Assembly: GCA_022788105.1 (NCBI GenBank)
Contig: JALEVZ010000023.1
Location: 1 to 39,405, forward strand
Source: Prevotella sp.
GTDB taxonomy: Bacteria; Bacteroidota; Bacteroidia; Bacteroidales; Bacteroidaceae
Length of the DNA: 39,405 nt
Direction of reading: 5' to 3'
Shown here in pieces: positions 25,158 to 34,388 of this stretch. Position 1 is the stretch's first letter, and each line of letters begins with the position of its first letter. Made by a program: the position numbers and the translations under genes. A model generated the notes under the pieces. That model was not told where the DNA came from, searched no databases, and saw only the letters and a program-made list of their open reading frames with translations.

Positions 25158-25606
25158 AAGCATACTTCTTTTTATGATTAAACGTTGTTTATAATATAAA
25201 TAATGTATAGATAAATATTTCTTCTTCTCTATTGGCTTCGCAATCACGACACGCTCTGTGTTATTTCTTGTATTTCACCAAACGTCTTTAGACGTGTTTA
25301 TCTGTAACTGTCGGCAAATTTATAAAATTTATTTAAAAAAGAAAGCATTTTCAAAGAAAAACTTTCATATTGCCACAAATATTTTTCCTTTTCGCTACTT
25401 AGTGCTTAAACATTCCACAAATCCGCGCCCCGGCATGTCACAAAAAGCCGTTTTCTCTCTATTTTAACTATTGATTCGTAAGAAAAACAAATCTTTTATT
25501 TATTGTTTTCGAAATGTTTTATTAATTTTGCGGTACGCTTAGCCGATAGCAGTGCGTAAGCGCGACAATCGCATACAAACAGAATATTAATTCAAAAAAC
25601 TATAAT
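25158..25606. promoter_or_regulatory. AT-rich regulatory gap between divergent secreted-protein genes
   Basis: No ORF. It contains a palindrome ACGTCT-TT-AGACGT at 25282-25295, a minus-strand TAAATTTG (25315-25322) and a plus-strand TAATTTTG (25523-25530) with TTG 17 bp upstream. Both -7 matches lack a canonical -33 spacing, so promoter calls are tentative. Confidence 0.4.
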
Positions 25607-28600
25607 ATGTATATGAGAAATCTCTACAAGCAATTAGCGTTCGGGCTGATAGCTGCCACGTCACCGCTTGCCATGCAGGCGCAGGTGGAAGTCCCCGACA
25701 CGGTCTACAAGCAGTTGTTCACAGAAAAAGTGGCAGACTGCATGAAGAACACCATGACTGTTATCGACGCCGACGGCAGCTCGAAGACATGGGGAAACGA
25801 CACAGAATCGGGCAACGGATATGCCGTAAACATAATGGCAGGCACCATAGTCGACGCCGACGACTGGCTCATCACACCCGACATAGCGTTGGAGGCAGGA
25901 CGCCTCTACATATTGTCGTACAAGGCGTACAGCCCTGGCGCTGGCTACCCCGACGACTACGCCGCTAACACCAACCGCCTCACGGCACTCGTCGGACAAG
26001 GCACAGACTACACCACCTACACGGCTCTCACCAAAGACCCGAAGCTGAAGGCGGTGAAACACTATCTCGAATATCGCGAATATATACATAACACCGAAGC
26101 AGGAAACTACCGCGTGGCATTCAACGACAAGAGTCCGAAGAACTGCTTCCCTACCCGTCTCGACGATGTGTTCCTCATCAAGGGTCCGCTATTGGTTGCC
26201 CCTGACAGCGTGAGCAACTACACCGCCGAACCCGGCGAGGGCGGCACGGCAAAGGCTACGGTGCGCTTCAACGCCCCCACCAAAGCCCTCGACGGCACCA
26301 CACTCACCGCGCTGACAAAGATATATGTGCTGCGCGACGGCAAGGTGGCACACACCTTTGAGGCTCCGCAGCCCGGCGAGGCACTGTCCTTCACCGACGA
26401 CCGCCGCCTCAGCGACGGCTACCACACCTACGAGATAATGGCTGTCAGCGACAAGGGCAACGGTCTGCGCACCGCCCGCACAGTGTTTGTAGGCGTCGAC
26501 GTGCCTGCAGCGCCGTCAGGAACCACGACCACCGACATGGGCGAGAAGATACGCCTGTCGTGGACAGCACCTACGAAGGGCGCCAACGGCCACTACATAG
26601 ACCCTGCAAAGATAACCTACAACCTGTATGTAGACACTGGTCGCACAGGCTACGAGATGGTGGCACGCAACGTCAGCGGCACCACCTACGATGTAGACAA
26701 CACGTTCAGCGGCGACCAGACGCAGACCAACTTCCGCGTATCTGCCGTGTCGTCGGCAGGCGAAAGCCGCAGCGTGGCGATGCCAGAAATAATACTCGGC
26801 GCGCCGTATGAGCTGCCGTTCAGCGAGAGTTTCGCCGCAGGCAGACCCGAACTGTTCTGGTGGCGCGTAGAGTCGGACAGCTGGAACAAGTTCCGCTACG
26901 TCAAGTCTGAGCCCAACACGCTCGGTGCGCGTCCTGGTGCCGACGGCGATTACGGCTACGCCATCTTCGAACCCTACGACGACGACGAGACCACCGAGCT
27001 TAACACTGGCAAGATAAAGACCGAAGGCACGACACAGCCGACACTGAAGTTTGCCTACTCGTTCAGCTCGACGACAAAGGGCGGCAAGGTGGAAGTGGTC
27101 GTGGCTGCTCCCAACAAGGGCGAGAAGGTGGTCTACACCGCCACACCCAGCACCACGACGGTGGCATACAGAAACGCGAGCGTAGACCTCTCCGAGTATA
27201 AGACCAGCCCCTACATATTCGTTAAGTTCCGCGCTACGTCAAACGTGGGCAACGAAGTGAGCCTCGACAACATATCTATCAACGACGGAAACTTCGACAC
27301 CGACCTCAACGTCAAGTCGTCGGCAGTGGCACAGATGGTAGGCGGTGAGCACACAACGGTAAACGCTCGCATCGCAAACATAGGCAACAACAAGGTGAGC
27401 AGCTACACCGTCGACCTGCTGGCAGACGGCAAGGTGGTAGACAGCAAGGCCGTGACCACACCGCTCAAGGCCATGAAGTCGGCAGCACTGGCGTTTGACT
27501 ACAAGGCGCCAGTAGACAAAGAGCAGGTGACTCTCACCGTAAAAGTGAGCACCGAGGGCGACCAGAACCCTGGAAACGACACCAGCGCGCCACTCACCAT
27601 CAGCCTCAGCGCACCCGTACTGACTGCGCCGACAGCTCTGCAGGCACATCAGACCGCTACAGGAGCATCGCTCAACTGGACGGCACCGGCCGCCAGCGAC
27701 GTGAAGGCTACCGAGGGATTTGAAGACTATGAGCCGTTCAACGTGCGCACCGACAATATCGGTCCGTGGCAGCTGGTAGACGGCGACCAGAGTTGGACAC
27801 AGGGCATACCTCTCGCCGACAACATCTACGAAGTAGTGGCATATCCTGGCGGTGTGGAGGAAGACGCATTTGCATGGATGGTGTTCGACCCGACACTCAC
27901 CACACCCAACGTTGAAGAGCTGTACGACGGCGGACAGTTCACACCCCACGGTGGAAAGCAGTACGCCATAGCCGCCTGCGCCACCGACATTGCCACCACC
28001 GCTACAACCAACGACGACTGGCTGATATCACCGCTTCTCAACGGCGAGGAACAGACCATCGACTTCTGGGCAATGAGTCCGTCTACAATGGCAGAAAACT
28101 TTGAGGTGTATGCCTCTAAGAAGAGCGACGACACCGACGACTTTGAGTTGGTGAAGGCCGACGTGACAGGCACCAACCACGACGGATGGAAGCAGTTCAG
28201 CTACCAGCTCCCCGCAGGAAGCAAGTACTTTGCAGTGCGCTACAACTCATACAACGAGTTCATGATGGGCATCGACGACATAACCTACACCACTGGTGAC
28301 GGCACGCTCAAGGGCTACAACATATACCGCGACGGCGAGCTGCTGACAACGACCGACGCCAGCACTACCAACTACGACGACGCGACAGCAGGCACCGACG
28401 ACCACGTCTACAGCGTGACAGCCGTCTACACACGCGGCGAATCGGTGAAGTCTAACGCCGCTGGCGTAGGCACAGGCATCGACAACGTGAGCGCAGACAG
28501 CATTGGCGGCACCGCCACATACTACGACCTCGGCGGCCGTCGCATGGCAAGCGCGCCGCAGCGCGGCGTGTTCGTAGTGCGCAAGGCTGACGGTACAGCC

Positions 28601-28621
28601 GTCAAGGTGACACGCAAGTAA
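25607..28621 (+). CDS. Giant secreted FN3/choice-of-anchor protein with T9SS-type tail
   Basis: A 1004-residue protein with a signal peptide ending AMQAQ; start may be Met1 or Met3. Three adhesin (choice-of-anchor J type) domains are recognisable by DDWLITPDI / NDDWLISPLL and a terminal DD(V/I) strand: about residues 30-198, 403-556 and 702-886. FN3-like segments lie at about 298-400 and around the third adhesin domain, which seems inserted between the FN3 halves (ALQAHQTATGASLNWTAP before it, GYNIYRDGELLTTT after it). A CARDB-like domain is at about 571-661. The end (TYYDLGGRRMASAPQRGVFVVRKADGTAVKV) is a Prevotella-style sorting tail. Peptide or carbohydrate binding is plausible; no enzyme domain is visible. 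Confidence 0.83.
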   Translation: MYMRNLYKQLAFGLIAATSPLAMQAQVEVPDTVYKQLFTEKVADCMKNTMTVIDADGSSKTWGNDTESGNGYAVNIMAGTIVDADDWLITPDIALEAGRLYILSYKAYSPGAGYPDDYAANTNRLTALVGQGTDYTTYTALTKDPKLKAVKHYLEYREYIHNTEAGNYRVAFNDKSPKNCFPTRLDDVFLIKGPLLVAPDSVSNYTAEPGEGGTAKATVRFNAPTKALDGTTLTALTKIYVLRDGKVAHTFEAPQPGEALSFTDDRRLSDGYHTYEIMAVSDKGNGLRTARTVFVGVDVPAAPSGTTTTDMGEKIRLSWTAPTKGANGHYIDPAKITYNLYVDTGRTGYEMVARNVSGTTYDVDNTFSGDQTQTNFRVSAVSSAGESRSVAMPEIILGAPYELPFSESFAAGRPELFWWRVESDSWNKFRYVKSEPNTLGARPGADGDYGYAIFEPYDDDETTELNTGKIKTEGTTQPTLKFAYSFSSTTKGGKVEVVVAAPNKGEKVVYTATPSTTTVAYRNASVDLSEYKTSPYIFVKFRATSNVGNEVSLDNISINDGNFDTDLNVKSSAVAQMVGGEHTTVNARIANIGNNKVSSYTVDLLADGKVVDSKAVTTPLKAMKSAALAFDYKAPVDKEQVTLTVKVSTEGDQNPGNDTSAPLTISLSAPVLTAPTALQAHQTATGASLNWTAPAASDVKATEGFEDYEPFNVRTDNIGPWQLVDGDQSWTQGIPLADNIYEVVAYPGGVEEDAFAWMVFDPTLTTPNVEELYDGGQFTPHGGKQYAIAACATDIATTATTNDDWLISPLLNGEEQTIDFWAMSPSTMAENFEVYASKKSDDTDDFELVKADVTGTNHDGWKQFSYQLPAGSKYFAVRYNSYNEFMMGIDDITYTTGDGTLKGYNIYRDGELLTTTDASTTNYDDATAGTDDHVYSVTAVYTRGESVKSNAAGVGTGIDNVSADSIGGTATYYDLGGRRMASAPQRGVFVVRKADGTAVKVTRK

Positions 28622-28638
28622 ATGTCACGGGGGCGTAG

Positions 28639-28808
28639 TGACAAAATGATAGCTGCCTTTTGGGCTTGTCACTACGGCCCTTTGACGCTGCCACTACGGC
28701 CCTTTGACAACGCCAAAGGGGCCAAATGGGAATGTCGCAGGACATTTAACACTCGTTAAGAATTGGCGTCAATTTTCACGACGAAATCGTAGCAAAGTGT
28801 CAGCAAAA
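28639..28808. repeat. 170-bp dispersed repeat, copy B (inverted)
   Basis: Reverse complement of copy A at 8143-8312, same 170-bp length and the same block order. This occupies most of the 320-bp gap after the FN3 protein. Confidence 0.85.
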
Positions 28809-28890
28809 CAGGGGTTGGAGCTTACAAAGGTGAAAACGCGAAATCAAGCCCTGGCACATATAAAATCAGACTCTGGCACATATAAACGCA

Positions 28891-28936
28891 AACGTCCCCG
28901 TTTTGCTCAATAAGAGCGAAACGGGGACGTTCGTTT
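28891..28936. terminator. Terminator after the DUF4250 gene
   Basis: An 18-bp stem (28891-28908 with 28914-28931) containing one G.T wobble and a 5-base loop, followed by T-rich DNA on the plus strand. It ends 14 bp from the stop of the minus-strand DUF4250 gene. Confidence 0.82.
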
Positions 28937-28944
28937 TTGTGCTG

Positions 28945-29124
28945 TTACCAAAACTTGTTATACTCTGGGCTATATTCAAAGCCTACCGCTTTGAGGCGTG
29001 CCTCAATGTCGGCGCGGTCTACATTCATGTCGTCGCACAACTCGTCGAGAGACTTGTATTCGTCGCGCAGCAGCATGTTGACAGCCGAGAACAGCATCAT
29101 GGGGTCGTTGGGAAGTCTTTCCAT
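28945..29124 (-). CDS. DUF4250 family small protein
   Basis: A 59-residue protein: MERLPNDPMMLFSAVNMLLR, then DEYKSLDELCDDMNVDRADI and GFEYSPEYNKFW. The N-terminal LPNDP(M/V)ML(F/L)S...NM.LRD motif matches DUF4250, a small conserved family of unknown role common in anaerobes. The middle looks like a helix-turn-helix-sized helical unit (SLDELCDDMNVDRADIEARL), so nucleic-acid binding is possible but unproven. It follows trxA on the same strand, separated by a 60-bp gap that contains a 17-bp hairpin repeat. Confidence 0.85.
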   Translation of the reverse strand: MERLPNDPMMLFSAVNMLLRDEYKSLDELCDDMNVDRADIEARLKAVGFEYSPEYNKFW

Positions 29125-29153
29125 AACTGTGTGTTCTCCTTCTTTCTTGTTTA

Positions 29154-29170
29154 GCTATTTGCTTTATAGC
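29154..29170. repeat. Dispersed 17-bp hairpin, copy 2
   Basis: Identical to 12187-12203 (GCTAT-TTGCTTT-ATAGC), located between trxA and the DUF4250 gene. Confidence 0.7.
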
Positions 29171-29184
29171 ATAAACTCTTTAAA

Positions 29185-29499
29185 CTACAGCAGAGCCTCG
29201 AAGAGCTGTTTCAGCTTTGCCTTAGGCAGCGCACCGACCTTGGTGTCGACCAGTTCGCCATTCTTGAAGAACAGCAGTGTGGGCACGGTCATCACTCCAT
29301 ATTCGGCTGCAATGTCGTCGTTTTCCTCAGCATTGCACTTGCCTACCACTAACTTGCCGTCAAACTCAGCAGCCAGTTCAGACACTACAGGAGCGAGCGC
29401 ACGGCACGGTCCGCACCATGTTGTCCACACGTCTACTACCAATGGCAGCTCGCCATTCTTCAAATTCTCGAAATTTTCACTTGTGATTGTTACTTCCAT
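29185..29499 (-). CDS. trxA: Thioredoxin
   Basis: Small cytosolic disulfide reductase of 104 residues, the usual length. The active site is WTTWCGPCR with Cys29 and Cys32, and the cis-Pro motif is VMTVPTLLFF. It lies downstream of dnaE on the same strand; the 133-bp gap holds a perfect 12-bp palindrome (TGACAGCTGTCA, 29544-29555) and no clear promoter. Confidence 0.96.
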   Translation of the reverse strand: MEVTITSENFENLKNGELPLVVDVWTTWCGPCRALAPVVSELAAEFDGKLVVGKCNAEENDDIAAEYGVMTVPTLLFFKNGELVDTKVGALPKAKLKQLFEALL

Positions 29500-29632
29500 G
29501 TTTTGATATTTTTGTTTTGTTATTTCTTTTGTTCAGCCTGTCGGTGACAGCTGTCAGCAGTCAACAGACAAAATCTGTACCACAACGCGACGGCAGACAG
29601 CACTGCGGCATTTTGTCAGCCCAGCGCCACGG

Positions 29633-32600
29633 CTACATGTTCACGCTGTATGCCAGAGCAGGGTCGCTCTCTATGAACATGACAAGGTCGTTGACAATGT
29701 TCACGCCGCCTTTGCTGTAGCGTAGCGACAGTTCGCCGCGGCCGTCTGTTTGGCGCACGAGGAAATAGAGCTCGGTGCTGCCAGGGTTGTCGGCGATGAT
29801 GGTTGCGAGGTTATGCACCGTGTCGTCGCTGATGGCTGTCGGGTCTACCGATATGGTGAGGCTACGCAGGTTGCGCTCTTTAACGTCTTGCATGTACTGC
29901 ACAGAGGCTATGCCGAAGTCGACGAAGGTGCTGCCAGGGTATTTCTGACTGAGGCGCGCCTCCACATAGACGGAGCTACCTATGATGAACTTGCTGTTGT
30001 GGTTGCCCCAGTCTTCGCCAAAGAGCGCCAACTCGCCAGCGCCGTAGTAGTCTTCGATGGAGACCACACCATAGGCGCTACCTTTCTTCGTGAAGCCCGT
30101 GCGCACGGCTGTCACCATGCCGCCAAAGGTCACCTTGCCTTTCTTCAGCAGCTCCATCTTGTCGCCAAGCTCCACGCAATGGGTGTTGCACAGCTTGTCG
30201 AGCACGATGCGGTAGTCGTCGAGGGGATGGCCAGAGATGTATATGCCCACGAGGTCGCGCTCTTTGTTCAGACGTTCTATGGTGCTCCACGCCTCGGCTT
30301 GCGGCACGGGTGGCGTGGCGATGGCTACGGCGTCGAGTCCGCCAAACAGCGAATTGCGCGCCTCTGCCTGCTCTGCTTGGAAGAGCTGTCCGTAGCGCAC
30401 GAGTGTGTCGAGGAACGTGTCGCCCTTTGTGTTCACCCCGAAGTACTGCTCACGCTTTATCGGGAAGCTGTCGAAGGCGCCACTCAGCGCCAGACTTTCA
30501 AACGCCTTGCGGTTGACTGCCGACAAGTTGACACGCTCTGCAAAGTCGTATATGCTCTTGTAGGGGCCGTTTTTCTGTCGTTCGTCGATGATAGCCTGCG
30601 CGGCAGCGTCGCCCATTCCCTTGATGGCAGCAAGTCCGAAGCGCACCTCACCCTTCTTGTTGGCACTGAATTTCTGCCAACTCTCGTTCACGTCAGGGCC
30701 CATGCACTTGATGCCCATGTTCTGACACTCGCTCATGAGCTTCGTTATCTTGGTTATGTCGTTAAGACATCGGCTCATGTTACCTGCCATGAACTCGGCA
30801 GGATAGTGTGCCTTGAGGTAGGCGGTCTGGTACGACACCCACGAGTAGCAGGTGGCGTGTGACTTGTTGAAGGCGTAGGAGGCGAACTTCTCCCAGTCTG
30901 CCCAAATCTTCTCTAACACCTCCGGGTCGTGGCCGTTGGCTTGTCCGCCAGCGATAAACTTAGGCTTCATGGCGTCGACGATGTCTTTCTTCTTCTTACC
31001 CATCGCCTTACGCAGGGCGTCGCTCTCGCCTCGCGTGAAGTTGGCGAGCTGTCGTGACAAGAGCATGACTTGCTCCTGGTAGACCGTAATGCCGTAGGTG
31101 TCTTTCAAATACTTCTCCATACAGGGTATGTCGTATTGGATTTTTTCCTTACCATTCTTACGTGCAATGAACGAGGGTATGTAGTCCATTGGTCCCGGAC
31201 GGTACAGGGCGTTCATGGCGATGAGGTCTTCAAACACCGTGGGGTGTAGCTCACGCAGATATTTCTGCATGCCCGCCGACTCAAACTGGAACGTGCCGAC
31301 GGTGCGACCTTCCTGGTATAGCTTAAAGGTCAGCTCGTCGTCGATGGGCAAGGTGTCAAGGTCGAGGGTGATGCCGTGGGTTATCTTGATGTTCTCCACC
31401 GTCTCTTTCATGATGGAAAGCGTAGAGAGGCCGAGGAAGTCCATCTTGATAAGACCTGTCTCCTCAATGACATGGCCGTCATATTGTGTTGTCAGCAGCT
31501 TGTGACCGGGGTCGCTCTTGTCGTCGGCGGTGGACACGGGCACCCAGTCGCTGATAGCGTCGCGACAGATGATGGTGCCACAAGCGTGGATGCCGGTGCC
31601 GCGCACGGTGCCCTCAAGCATCTTCGCGTACTTTATAGTATTAGACAACTTAGTGTCGGCGCTTGCCTCTGCGTCGCGCAATTCGGGCACGCACTTTATG
31701 GCGTTGGGCAGGTTCATCTTCAAGCCGTCAGGCAGTTTGTCGGGTATTGCCTTACAAAGTTTGTTGGAGATTGGCAGGTCCAGCTTCTCAACACGCGCCA
31801 CGTCCTTTATCGAGTTCTTCGTGGCCATGGTGCCATAGGTGATGATGTGCGCCACCTTGTCGTGTCCGTACTTGTCTTCTACCCACTCGAGCACACGACC
31901 GCGGCCGTCGTCGTCGAAGTCGGTATCGATATCGGGGAGTGAGATACGGTCGGGATTGAGGAATCGCTCGAACAGAAGGTCGTACTTCATGGGGTCGATC
32001 TTTGTGATGCCCAGGCAGTATGCCACCACCGAACCGGCAGCGGAGCCACGACCGGGACCCACCATCACGCCTAACTCATCGCGCGCAGAGTTGATAAAAT
32101 CTTGCACGATGAGGAAGTAACCTGGGAATCCCATCGTTTTCATAATGTGCAACTCAAACTTCACACGCTCCGCCACGTCGTCGGGAATGGGGTCGCCATA
32201 GAGTTTGCGGGCACCGTCATAGGCGAGCTTTGCAAGGTAGTCTGCCTCAAACTTTATGCGATAGAGCTTGTCGATGCCACCCAAGCGCTTTATCTTCAGG
32301 TCGGCTTCGTCTTTCGGTAAGGGGTTTTCGCCGTTCTCGTCGGTGGTAAACTCTCGGTAAAGAGCCTCTGGTGAGACCATGCGCCGAGTGTCTTCCTCTG
32401 TTCCAAACTCTGCGGGGATGGGGAAAAACGGCATGATGGGTGCATGGTCTATGCTGTAGGTTTCGACCTTATCTAATATGTCGAGCGTGTTGCTGAGGGC
32501 TTCTGGCACATCGCTGAACACGTCGTTCATCTCCTGACGGGTCTTAAACCACTCCTGCTTAGAGTATAACATGCGCGTGGGGTCGTCGAGGTCTTTGCCT

Positions 32601-33343
32601 GTAGCAAGACACAAGAGGTGGTCGTGAGCCTCGGCGTTTTCTTCGTCTACGAAGTGGGCGTCGTTGGTACACACCAACTTGATGCCATATTCATGTGCCA
32701 GTTCGATGAGCACACGGTTGGCTTTCTGCTGCAAAGGGAACGTCTCGCGGTTGGCTCTCTGGTGCGGATTTTTCACCTCGTGGCGCTGAAGCTCTAAATA
32801 GTAGTCGTCGCCGAACACGCGGTGGTACCACTCTATCGCCTCGCGGGCACCTGCAATGTCGCCTTCAAGCACCTTCTTAGGCACCTCACCAGCAATACAT
32901 GCCGAGCACACGATGAGTCCTTCATGATATTTTTCGAGGTCGGCGCGGTCGGTACGCGGACGCATATAGTAGCCGTCCACCCACGCTCGCGACACCATTT
33001 TAATCAGGTTCTTGTAGCCTTTATAGTTTTTTGCAAGCACAATGAGGTGGTAGCCGCCCATGTCGCCGTGCTCCTTCACCTTGTCTTCCTTACGGTGATG
33101 GGCGACGTACATCTCGCAGCCAAATATCGGTTTAAACGGTTCTTTGCCCTCTTTCTTGAGCTTACCGTTCACCTTGTTGCAGTAGTTGTAAAACTCTTTT
33201 ATGCCGAACATGTTGCCATGGTCGGTTATAGCCATGCCGCGCATGCCGTCGCCGATCGCCTTGTCTACCAGTTTCTGCACACTGGACTGGCCGTCAAGCA
33301 GCGAATAGTAGGTATGCACATGCAAATGAATAAAGTCTTCCAT
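29633..33343 (-). CDS. dnaE: DNA polymerase III alpha subunit
   Basis: The replicative polymerase, 1236 residues, normal for Bacteroidetes DnaE1. The N-terminal PHP domain shows HVHTYYSLLDG and ITDHGNMFGI. The polymerase active site is PDIDTDFDDDGRGRV (about residues 470-485). RGSAAGSVVAYCLGIT, the GTFQFESAGMQKYLREL thumb segment and the DALRKAMGKKKKD region follow. A helix-hairpin-helix part (FGLAAIKGMGDAAAQAI) and an OB-fold with TFGGMVTAV form the C-terminus. No intein or frameshift was found. Confidence 0.97.
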   Translation of the reverse strand: MEDFIHLHVHTYYSLLDGQSSVQKLVDKAIGDGMRGMAITDHGNMFGIKEFYNYCNKVNGKLKKEGKEPFKPIFGCEMYVAHHRKEDKVKEHGDMGGYHLIVLAKNYKGYKNLIKMVSRAWVDGYYMRPRTDRADLEKYHEGLIVCSACIAGEVPKKVLEGDIAGAREAIEWYHRVFGDDYYLELQRHEVKNPHQRANRETFPLQQKANRVLIELAHEYGIKLVCTNDAHFVDEENAEAHDHLLCLATGKDLDDPTRMLYSKQEWFKTRQEMNDVFSDVPEALSNTLDILDKVETYSIDHAPIMPFFPIPAEFGTEEDTRRMVSPEALYREFTTDENGENPLPKDEADLKIKRLGGIDKLYRIKFEADYLAKLAYDGARKLYGDPIPDDVAERVKFELHIMKTMGFPGYFLIVQDFINSARDELGVMVGPGRGSAAGSVVAYCLGITKIDPMKYDLLFERFLNPDRISLPDIDTDFDDDGRGRVLEWVEDKYGHDKVAHIITYGTMATKNSIKDVARVEKLDLPISNKLCKAIPDKLPDGLKMNLPNAIKCVPELRDAEASADTKLSNTIKYAKMLEGTVRGTGIHACGTIICRDAISDWVPVSTADDKSDPGHKLLTTQYDGHVIEETGLIKMDFLGLSTLSIMKETVENIKITHGITLDLDTLPIDDELTFKLYQEGRTVGTFQFESAGMQKYLRELHPTVFEDLIAMNALYRPGPMDYIPSFIARKNGKEKIQYDIPCMEKYLKDTYGITVYQEQVMLLSRQLANFTRGESDALRKAMGKKKKDIVDAMKPKFIAGGQANGHDPEVLEKIWADWEKFASYAFNKSHATCYSWVSYQTAYLKAHYPAEFMAGNMSRCLNDITKITKLMSECQNMGIKCMGPDVNESWQKFSANKKGEVRFGLAAIKGMGDAAAQAIIDERQKNGPYKSIYDFAERVNLSAVNRKAFESLALSGAFDSFPIKREQYFGVNTKGDTFLDTLVRYGQLFQAEQAEARNSLFGGLDAVAIATPPVPQAEAWSTIERLNKERDLVGIYISGHPLDDYRIVLDKLCNTHCVELGDKMELLKKGKVTFGGMVTAVRTGFTKKGSAYGVVSIEDYYGAGELALFGEDWGNHNSKFIIGSSVYVEARLSQKYPGSTFVDFGIASVQYMQDVKERNLRSLTISVDPTAISDDTVHNLATIIADNPGSTELYFLVRQTDGRGELSLRYSKGGVNIVNDLVMFIESDPALAYSVNM

Positions 33344-33448
33344 GAAAAAACAAAAGTATAAACAATAGCGTTGCCGAACGCCCTTACATCCTCAAAACAC
33401 GCGCTCCGCAGCGCCGCCGGTACAACGGCTTCGGCAAATATTTGCTTT

Positions 33449-33480
33449 CAAAGTTATAGTTTAAAATCGAGATATGCAAA
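33449..33480 (-). promoter_or_regulatory. Promoter of dnaE
   Basis: On the minus strand TTTG (33477-33480), a 20-bp spacer and TAACTTTG (33449-33456). The predicted leader is about 100 nt. Confidence 0.72.
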
Positions 33481-33500
33481 GATTGTTATGTTTTTTTTAC

Positions 33501-33544
33501 GAGATAGATAAAAAACATTTGCGAGATAGATAAAAAACATTTAC
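33501..33544. repeat. 22-bp direct repeat forming the psd promoter
   Basis: GAGATAGATAAAAAACATTT occurs at 33501 and 33523, period 22 bp. The end of the first copy supplies the -33 TTTG and the end of the second adjoins the -7 element. Confidence 0.88.
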
Positions 33545-33549
33545 CTTTG
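33518..33549 (+). promoter_or_regulatory. Promoter of psd
   Basis: TTTG at 33518-33521, a 20-bp spacer and TACCTTTG at 33542-33549. The predicted leader is about 45-50 nt. The promoter lies within a 22-bp duplication and is divergent from that of dnaE. Confidence 0.78.
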
Positions 33550-33603
33550 CAATGTATTAATTGTCATCCCTAATCACCTCACCCTATTATCACCTCTACT
33601 AAT

Positions 33604-34296
33604 ATGATAAAAAGAATAAAGAGATTTAAGAAAATACGCATACACCGCGAAGGCACAGACACACTGCTCTACGGATTTATAGTCATTGCAGCGATAGCGC
33701 TGCTGCTGTGGCGCCTTGTCGACAACAAGGTGCCGTTTTGGTGCTTTGTAGTGGTCATGGCAACGGTGTATGGCATCATAATCAACTTCTTTCGCTGCCC
33801 TTTACGCTTCTTCCCGGAAGAGAGCACCGAGAAAGTGGTGGTCGCTCCTGCCGACGGAAGGGTGGTAGTAATAGAAGAAGTGGAAGAGAACGAGTACTTC
33901 CACGACAAGCGTCTGATGGTCAGCATATTCATGAGTCTGTTCAACGTACACGCCAACTGGTTTCCGGTTGACGGCAGAGTGAAGTTCGTACAGCACAAAA
34001 ACGGAAACTTCCACAAAGCATGGCTGCCGAAAGCGAGTGAAGAAAACGAGCACGCCGACGTCATGATAACCACCCCCGACGGCGTAGACATACTCTGTCG
34101 ACAGATTGCTGGCGCCGTGGCACGACGCATTGTGACCTACGCCAAAGAAGGCGAGGACTGCTACATAGACGAACATCTCGGATTCATAAAGTTCGGCTCG
34201 CGCGTTGACGTGTACCTGCCGCTCGGCACAGAGGTATGTGTAAAGATGGGACAAGCCACTACTGGCGACCAGACCATCATAGCCAAGCTGAAATAA
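33604..34296 (+). CDS. psd: Phosphatidylserine decarboxylase (short type)
   Basis: Converts phosphatidylserine to phosphatidylethanolamine at the inner membrane. The 230-residue protein has two N-terminal membrane helices (about 21-62), [35 protein letters not shown] and [10 protein letters not shown]. The self-cleavage site that creates the pyruvoyl cofactor is Gly198-Ser199 in IKFGSRVDV. pssA, the enzyme of the preceding step, follows 92 bp downstream. Confidence 0.96.
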   Translation: MIKRIKRFKKIRIHREGTDTLLYGFIVIAAIALLLWRLVDNKVPFWCFVVVMATVYGIIINFFRCPLRFFPEESTEKVVVAPADGRVVVIEEVEENEYFHDKRLMVSIFMSLFNVHANWFPVDGRVKFVQHKNGNFHKAWLPKASEENEHADVMITTPDGVDILCRQIAGAVARRIVTYAKEGEDCYIDEHLGFIKFGSRVDVYLPLGTEVCVKMGQATTGDQTIIAKLK

Positions 34297-34388
34297 CAAG
34301 GCGACAAGCTGCGGGCAGACAGTGTGGTTTCGTTTTCACATCTACGTCTGCTTACCACTTGTTTCTCGTCAGTAAATAAAAGAATAAA

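Noticed and set aside
29750..30862. A 370-codon plus-strand ORF opposite dnaE
   Set aside because: Antisense to dnaE, which has intact motifs throughout.
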